From contig JAADIC010000132.1 of assembly GCA_013151535.1 (NCBI GenBank), forward strand, positions 6,406-24,373: DNA of 17,968 bases, given 5' to 3'. Shown here piece after piece: positions 13,922-17,968 of the stretch. The notes beneath the pieces are model-generated. The model searched no databases, had not been told where the DNA came from, and saw nothing but the letters and a program-made list of their open reading frames with translations. This stretch comes from Alphaproteobacteria bacterium. Its GTDB lineage: Bacteria; Pseudomonadota; Alphaproteobacteria; Rhodobacterales; Rhodobacteraceae. Numbering within the stretch: the first letter of the stretch is position 1; the number at the start of each line of letters is the position of its first letter. The position numbers and the translations under genes were made by a program.

Positions 13922-16684
13922 TCAGTTCTTCGGTGGCCTGAGCGGCGCGGCTGGCCCCGGGGCGGTTTTTGGCGGCGTCATGTTCCGGCCAATAGCCGCG
14001 TAATAAGGGTCAGCGCTTTGGCTTAGGGCCTGCACCAATTGCACCGCTTCAGCCTTTTGGCCCAAGGCGAATTGCAATGTGGCCCGGGCCAGATTGGCGG
14101 CATCGGCAAGACCATCGGGCAGCGGTGCCTCCAGCATCTGCAACCCGCGTTTTGCATCACCGCGCGCCAGATAAAGGTCACCAACCAGCCCAACCAGCCG
14201 CCCCTCGCCCGGTTGCGGTGGCCACAGGGTGAGCAACTGCTTTTCCGCGGCGTCGTAGCGCGACAATTGCGCCAGAGCTTCAAGCCAGCTTGTACGCGCC
14301 AGCCGATCCCCGGCGTCCAGACTGACCGCATATTCCAGCAGACTTTCGGCGTCATAGATCAGGCCGGCCTCGGGCGGGGTGCGCAGATAGAATATGCCTG
14401 CGGCGCGGATGGTTTCCGGGTCTTCAGGCATCAGTTCGACCGCATAGCGCACCAGTTCCAGCGCGGCTTCCAGCGGGGCAACCTCGGACAATTCTGCGCT
14501 GACGACTGCAAATTCGCTGGCCCTGACCAGAAGGGCATTGGCCAAAACGGCGACATTTGCCTTTTCCCCGGATTGGGCAGTTTCCAGCTTGGCTTTCAGC
14601 TCCGGTGCGTCGATGACTGACAGCAGCGTTGCCAGTTCAGCCAATATCTGCCGCCGCCGCAGGGTCAGATCATAATCCGCCAGCACCTCGATCTCGGCAG
14701 TATCGACGATCCGGTATTCACCCTCGGGCCAGTTCAGGAACAATCGCGCCTCGTATTTGCCAACCGGCAGGTCCGGCCCGGTTATCACCCCGTCGGTTTG
14801 CCCCGGTACCAGCATTTCCAAAAAGTAATATTGCTTGCCCGCCAAACCGGGGGCGCTGACCGCCAGCCAGTGCTGTCCCTGGGGTGGCAGACCGGCGAAT
14901 TCGATCTGCGGGGCCGTGTTGGGGGCAATCACGGAATTCGGCACAAGGACGGTTGGCGCGGGGGCTTCATAGCTGGTTTGAGGCGGATCATTTTCAGGTT
15001 TTACGAGGCGCGTCACGGCTGAAGGTTGCAACAACAAACGCGCCTTTTCACGGTACTGAGCGGCGGTGACTTCGTTCTTTTCCACACCTTCGCCATTGGC
15101 ATACATGCTGGCCAGAACTTCGTATTTCTTCGCGTCCGGCTTGCGCGCAATCCCCAGATGGAGCCAGCGGATCGCCTCTTTCGGGTCTTTCGCACCGCCA
15201 TCGCCCCGGCGCAGCATTCCGACCAGGATATTCAGCGCCCGATCACTGCTTTCAGCCGCGCGGGTCAGATAGAGGCGCGCGGACGCCTTGTCGCCAACAT
15301 CATCAAGACCAAAATAATCGATATAACCCAGATGGGCGATGGAAGGCATGTGATTGCCGGCCGCCAGCGCCGTAAAAATTTGCCGCGCTTTGGCCGTTTT
15401 ACCAGCCGACAGATAGGCCCGCGCCAGTTGGAAAGAAAACCGCGCCTCGGCCGGGGTAGCGCGCAAAGCGGCTTCGCAGGCCTCAATGGCCCGGGCAACA
15501 TCCAGATCAACAAGCGAGACGCCCCGGCTCAGGGCGGCCTTGTCATCCGTGTCAGCGGCAAATGTATCGCAAGGATCAAGCGGCGCGACAGGGGCGTTCA
15601 GCGTGGCAAACACCTGCGCCGAACTTATTCTTTCCGGCGCGGCTTTGCCGGAAGGCTTCTGCTTGCGATAGGTGCGTTTGATCGCCCTGACGGCGCGCGC
15701 CAGTCCCAGCGATTTGGGCTGGCGATCCACCCAGTTGCGAAAGCCGCGCCCGTCAAAACTGCCGAGATAGCCGGTGGCATCGGCCAGGCGGCGGTTGAGG
15801 TCTGGATTATCGCCCCAATTGCGATCCTCTGGATATTCCTTTGCATCCTGCATCAGGACTTTAAGTTGTTGCAACAGGCCTTGCGGATCACCCTCGGGGA
15901 ACACGCCTTCGGACATTGCGATTAGGGCGGTCAGGGCCTTTTGACTGCGGCTGTCAAATTTGCCGTCAATTGGGCCGGGATCGAACCCAAGCAGCGACAA
16001 GGCGGTTTCGATGTCAAACATGATCTGCGGGCCGGCATCTTTTTGCGGCGCGGTCGCTTGTTGTGAAGGTGTTTCCTGCGCCACATCACCGCCATTCAGA
16101 ACCGCGTCGCGCGCCGCCTGAAATGATCCGTATTTGGCTTCAAAACCGGTGATGATCGTATTGGCCTCGTCAGCGACACGGGAGGTGACGCTGACCGCAT
16201 CGTCAAAGTTTGGCCCGTCTTCCAGCGCCTTGATGACGCGCAAACACTGGGGCCTGCGCCCGGTGCGGGCGCATTTGGCGAGCTTCGGGAACAGCTCGGC
16301 GTAAGAAAGCGCCATATTCTCGAAACTTTCGACCATGTCGGAATTGCGTGGATCGGCCACGAAGGTCGCTGCGGCCTCGGTGGCGATACCGTCATAGATT
16401 TCGGCTGCGGCCTTCAGCGGCCCCGAGAAACTTCTTTGCCCCTTGAAGCTGTCCTTTTTGCTGACGCTGTCGATAAAGTCGATCAGTGATTGGTTGGCCT
16501 GATCGCTGCGTTTGCCAAAATCCTCGATCATATCGGCAAGGGCGGCGAATTCGATGACGAAATTCACGTCGTTGATTTCATCGGCGGTTGCGGGCGCACT
16601 TACCAGCAGCAAAATTGCTGCGCTCAAACCCCCAAGCAAGACCGAAATGGCCTGTTTGAACCGGATAAGGCCAAGTCGCGTCAT
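13922..16684 (-). CDS. Large secreted protein with peptidoglycan-binding, Sel1 and TPR-like regions
   Basis: This is a 920-residue protein. The first 34 residues form a Sec signal peptide (ending APATA), so it is periplasmic. Residues about 35-200 are helical with unassigned function. About 226-258 is a peptidoglycan_binding_1-type module (ALSLLGFDPGPIDGKFDSRSQKAL). A low-complexity linker follows, and from 370 an Ala-rich repeat region with Sel1-type units (ARLYLTRAAESS; EAIRWLHLGIAR; YANGEGVEKN). A beta-rich segment lies about 590-680, and a C-terminal block reads as TPR-like helices (ALELVRYAVELMPEDPETIRAAG onwards). It probably scaffolds an envelope complex near the cell wall; no catalytic motif is seen. 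The ATG at 16684 is preferred because it overlaps the upstream stop as ATGA and begins the signal peptide; an ATG at 16696 would add four residues. Confidence 0.85.
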   Translation of the reverse strand: MTRLGLIRFKQAISVLLGGLSAAILLLVSAPATADEINDVNFVIEFAALADMIEDFGKRSDQANQSLIDFIDSVSKKDSFKGQRSFSGPLKAAAEIYDGIATEAAATFVADPRNSDMVESFENMALSYAELFPKLAKCARTGRRPQCLRVIKALEDGPNFDDAVSVTSRVADEANTIITGFEAKYGSFQAARDAVLNGGDVAQETPSQQATAPQKDAGPQIMFDIETALSLLGFDPGPIDGKFDSRSQKALTALIAMSEGVFPEGDPQGLLQQLKVLMQDAKEYPEDRNWGDNPDLNRRLADATGYLGSFDGRGFRNWVDRQPKSLGLARAVRAIKRTYRKQKPSGKAAPERISSAQVFATLNAPVAPLDPCDTFAADTDDKAALSRGVSLVDLDVARAIEACEAALRATPAEARFSFQLARAYLSAGKTAKARQIFTALAAGNHMPSIAHLGYIDYFGLDDVGDKASARLYLTRAAESSDRALNILVGMLRRGDGGAKDPKEAIRWLHLGIARKPDAKKYEVLASMYANGEGVEKNEVTAAQYREKARLLLQPSAVTRLVKPENDPPQTSYEAPAPTVLVPNSVIAPNTAPQIEFAGLPPQGQHWLAVSAPGLAGKQYYFLEMLVPGQTDGVITGPDLPVGKYEARLFLNWPEGEYRIVDTAEIEVLADYDLTLRRRQILAELATLLSVIDAPELKAKLETAQSGEKANVAVLANALLVRASEFAVVSAELSEVAPLEAALELVRYAVELMPEDPETIRAAGIFYLRTPPEAGLIYDAESLLEYAVSLDAGDRLARTSWLEALAQLSRYDAAEKQLLTLWPPQPGEGRLVGLVGDLYLARGDAKRGLQMLEAPLPDGLADAANLARATLQFALGQKAEAVQLVQALSQSADPYYAAIGRNMTPPKTAPGPAAPLRPPKN

Positions 16685-17968
16685 TTCTTGGCCCATTCCG
16701 AATTGGTTACCACGTCCGGATCGTTGCCGCTTGATTTCAGGCTGGCAAGCAAACGCCGGGTTGCGGCTTCAAAAGGTTCGATCTCTTCCGGCGCAAGCGC
16801 CACCACATCGCCCGTTCCTGACCAGCTTGCGCCGATGGCCATCACGGTATAACGCCCGACGAACCTGTCATCCACCCGCCTGCCGATAATCCAGACAGAA
16901 TCTTCGCCCGAACAGCCGCTGGCTTGCGAGGCGGTTTTCAGGCAGCGTTTCATATCAGCCGCCTGCCACGGCACTTTGCTGCGCAAAACGATGCGCCCGT
17001 CGCGGTAGTGGATGCCTTTCAAGCCGCCACTTAGCACAACGTTCATGAACGGTATGGCGGTGTTGGTTTCCAGATAGACATTGCCGGTCACATTGGGGCC
17101 GTCAATCTTCAGCTCGACACTGCCTTCGCCAAATACCGGCTTGCCCCAGCTATTTGTGCTGGCCCCGGCCCCTGCTGTCAGCGGGAACGAAAACGCCCCC
17201 TGCAAGATGTCTTCGAGCCCCAGCGGGAACGGTTTGAAGCTGAGTTTCCATTCCTCTTTTTCATCAGGTGATTCGTGACGATAGATTGTTCCGGTGCCAT
17301 CCGCGCATAACACACCAGTAATCCTGGTGCGGTCGCTTTTGTCCTCAACATCCACCAGAACCCCTTCGAACCGGCCCCCGTGACCACCGCTGAAACTTCC
17401 CTTTTGAACGGTTTCATCGCCCTGATATTCAAAGACTTCAAGCGTCATATAGTCCGTAAGCGCATAGTTTTTGATTGCAGCCTGATATTTGGCAGATCCG
17501 GATATTTTCCCGGAATTCCCGGCTTTCTCCCAATCAAATTCCAGCCGGATGCTGCGTTTGCGGAACCCGTCATCGTCCAGATTTTCGATATAGGTGCCGG
17601 TTGCGATGCGTGTTGGGCCAAGTGCTGCCAAATCGGCATCGCGCTGCGCATCCGGCGTGATCGGTTTGCATCCCGGAACAAGGATCGGCTGGGCGTCGCC
17701 GCCTGCCGTCTTGGGGATGGATTTGGCTTTCGGGGCCAGCTTGGCGACCTTTTTGTCGCCGCCTTTTTTGTCGCTGCCTTTACCACCGCCTCTTTTCAGC
17801 GCCCTGCGTTTTTCGGCCCGCCTTGCCCGCGCCTTGATGCTTTTCTCTTTCAATTCGCGCAGCGCCGCCGCCAGCGGGTCATCCGCAATCGCTTCACCAC
17901 CATAGACCAGGGTCGAGATCAAATCGCCAATATCCGCGCCGGTGGCAAGGACTGCCTGCAGATCCGCC
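16681..17968 (-). CDS. Uncharacterised protein with basic Lys/Arg tract (5' end outside window)
   Basis: The frame stays open to the right edge (reading ADLQAVLATGADIGDLIS before the first internal TTG at 17922), so the start is outside and at least 429 residues are present. A strongly basic, low-complexity tract lies at about 17710-17850 (KARARRAEKRRALKRGG and a GSDKKGG repeat-like stretch). The remaining 300 residues are predicted beta-rich, with four cysteines and several GxFxG-type strands (GSFSGGHGGRF; ITGVLCADGTG; NVTGNVYLE). I recognise no named domain. It is coupled to the peptidoglycan-binding/TPR gene by an ATGA overlap, which suggests an envelope partner. Localisation cannot be judged without the N-terminus. 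Confidence 0.75.
   Translation of the reverse strand, partial: ADLQAVLATGADIGDLISTLVYGGEAIADDPLAAALRELKEKSIKARARRAEKRRALKRGGGKGSDKKGGDKKVAKLAPKAKSIPKTAGGDAQPILVPGCKPITPDAQRDADLAALGPTRIATGTYIENLDDDGFRKRSIRLEFDWEKAGNSGKISGSAKYQAAIKNYALTDYMTLEVFEYQGDETVQKGSFSGGHGGRFEGVLVDVEDKSDRTRITGVLCADGTGTIYRHESPDEKEEWKLSFKPFPLGLEDILQGAFSFPLTAGAGASTNSWGKPVFGEGSVELKIDGPNVTGNVYLETNTAIPFMNVVLSGGLKGIHYRDGRIVLRSKVPWQAADMKRCLKTASQASGCSGEDSVWIIGRRVDDRFVGRYTVMAIGASWSGTGDVVALAPEEIEPFEAATRRLLASLKSSGNDPDVVTNSEWAKK

Noticed and set aside
15026..15925. 299-codon plus-strand open frame opposite the TPR protein
   Set aside because: The Arg/Gln-rich composition is typical of an antisense shadow, with no ribosome site or motif; the minus strand has a signal peptide and recognisable repeats.
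1..17968. CRISPR arrays, tRNA or rRNA genes, insertion sequences, phage genes
   Set aside because: I looked for regular spaced repeats, cloverleaf-like ends, transposase motifs and flanking terminal repeats and found none; the genes are nearly contiguous.

Overview
The window reads as chromosome of an alphaproteobacterium, most likely a marine or related Rhodobacteraceae (Roseobacter-type). The basis is the GC-rich coding sequence with frequent ATGA gene overlaps, the order Rieske protein, cytochrome b, cytochrome c1 (petABC/fbcFBC) with haem-ligand positions as in Rhodobacter, and the SPOUT methyltransferase gene divergent from petA. This is inferred from gene content and protein style only. 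No rRNA, tRNA, CRISPR, prophage or transposase was seen.

Layout. (1) Bases 1-2688, plus strand: a tightly coupled four-gene unit. It has the C-terminal part of one Mrp/NBP35-type ATPase, a complete second Mrp/NBP35-type ATPase, a 252-residue protein whose C-terminal half resembles HisA/HisF TIM barrels, and an exported rhodanese-fold protein without its catalytic cysteine. I do not recognise this combination as a named pathway, and it is the best candidate here for an undescribed system. (2) 2754-4109, minus strand: a stand-alone, less GC-rich gene with E/PD/ExK/QxxxY nuclease-like motifs. Its leader could fold over its own Shine-Dalgarno sequence. (3) 4263-7636, plus strand: a TPP riboswitch with a readable translational expression platform, then thiB-thiP-thiQ, a periplasmic-binding-protein ABC importer for thiamine. 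(4) 7681-10534, minus strand: the cytochrome bc1 operon petA-petB-petC, ending in a strong GNRA-loop terminator. (5) 10698-11641, plus strand: trmL translationally coupled to a PAP2-family membrane phosphatase gene. (6) 11668-17968, minus strand: a closely packed series read right to left. It comprises a partial secreted or envelope protein with a basic tract, a large secreted peptidoglycan-binding/Sel1/TPR protein, a glutathione S-transferase with a CPYA motif, a PaiB-family FMN-binding protein, a small unknown protein and a YibF-like glutathione S-transferase.

How the genes work together. ThiBPQ salvages thiamine, and the riboswitch should lower its translation when thiamine pyrophosphate is plentiful. 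PetABC forms the ubiquinol:cytochrome c oxidoreductase of the respiratory chain. The Mrp pair is expected to handle Fe-S clusters or a related cofactor, perhaps for the HisA-like neighbour or for proteins encoded left of the window. The right-hand block pairs envelope proteins with GSTs and a flavin-binding protein; I infer co-transcription from overlaps and do not know a shared function.
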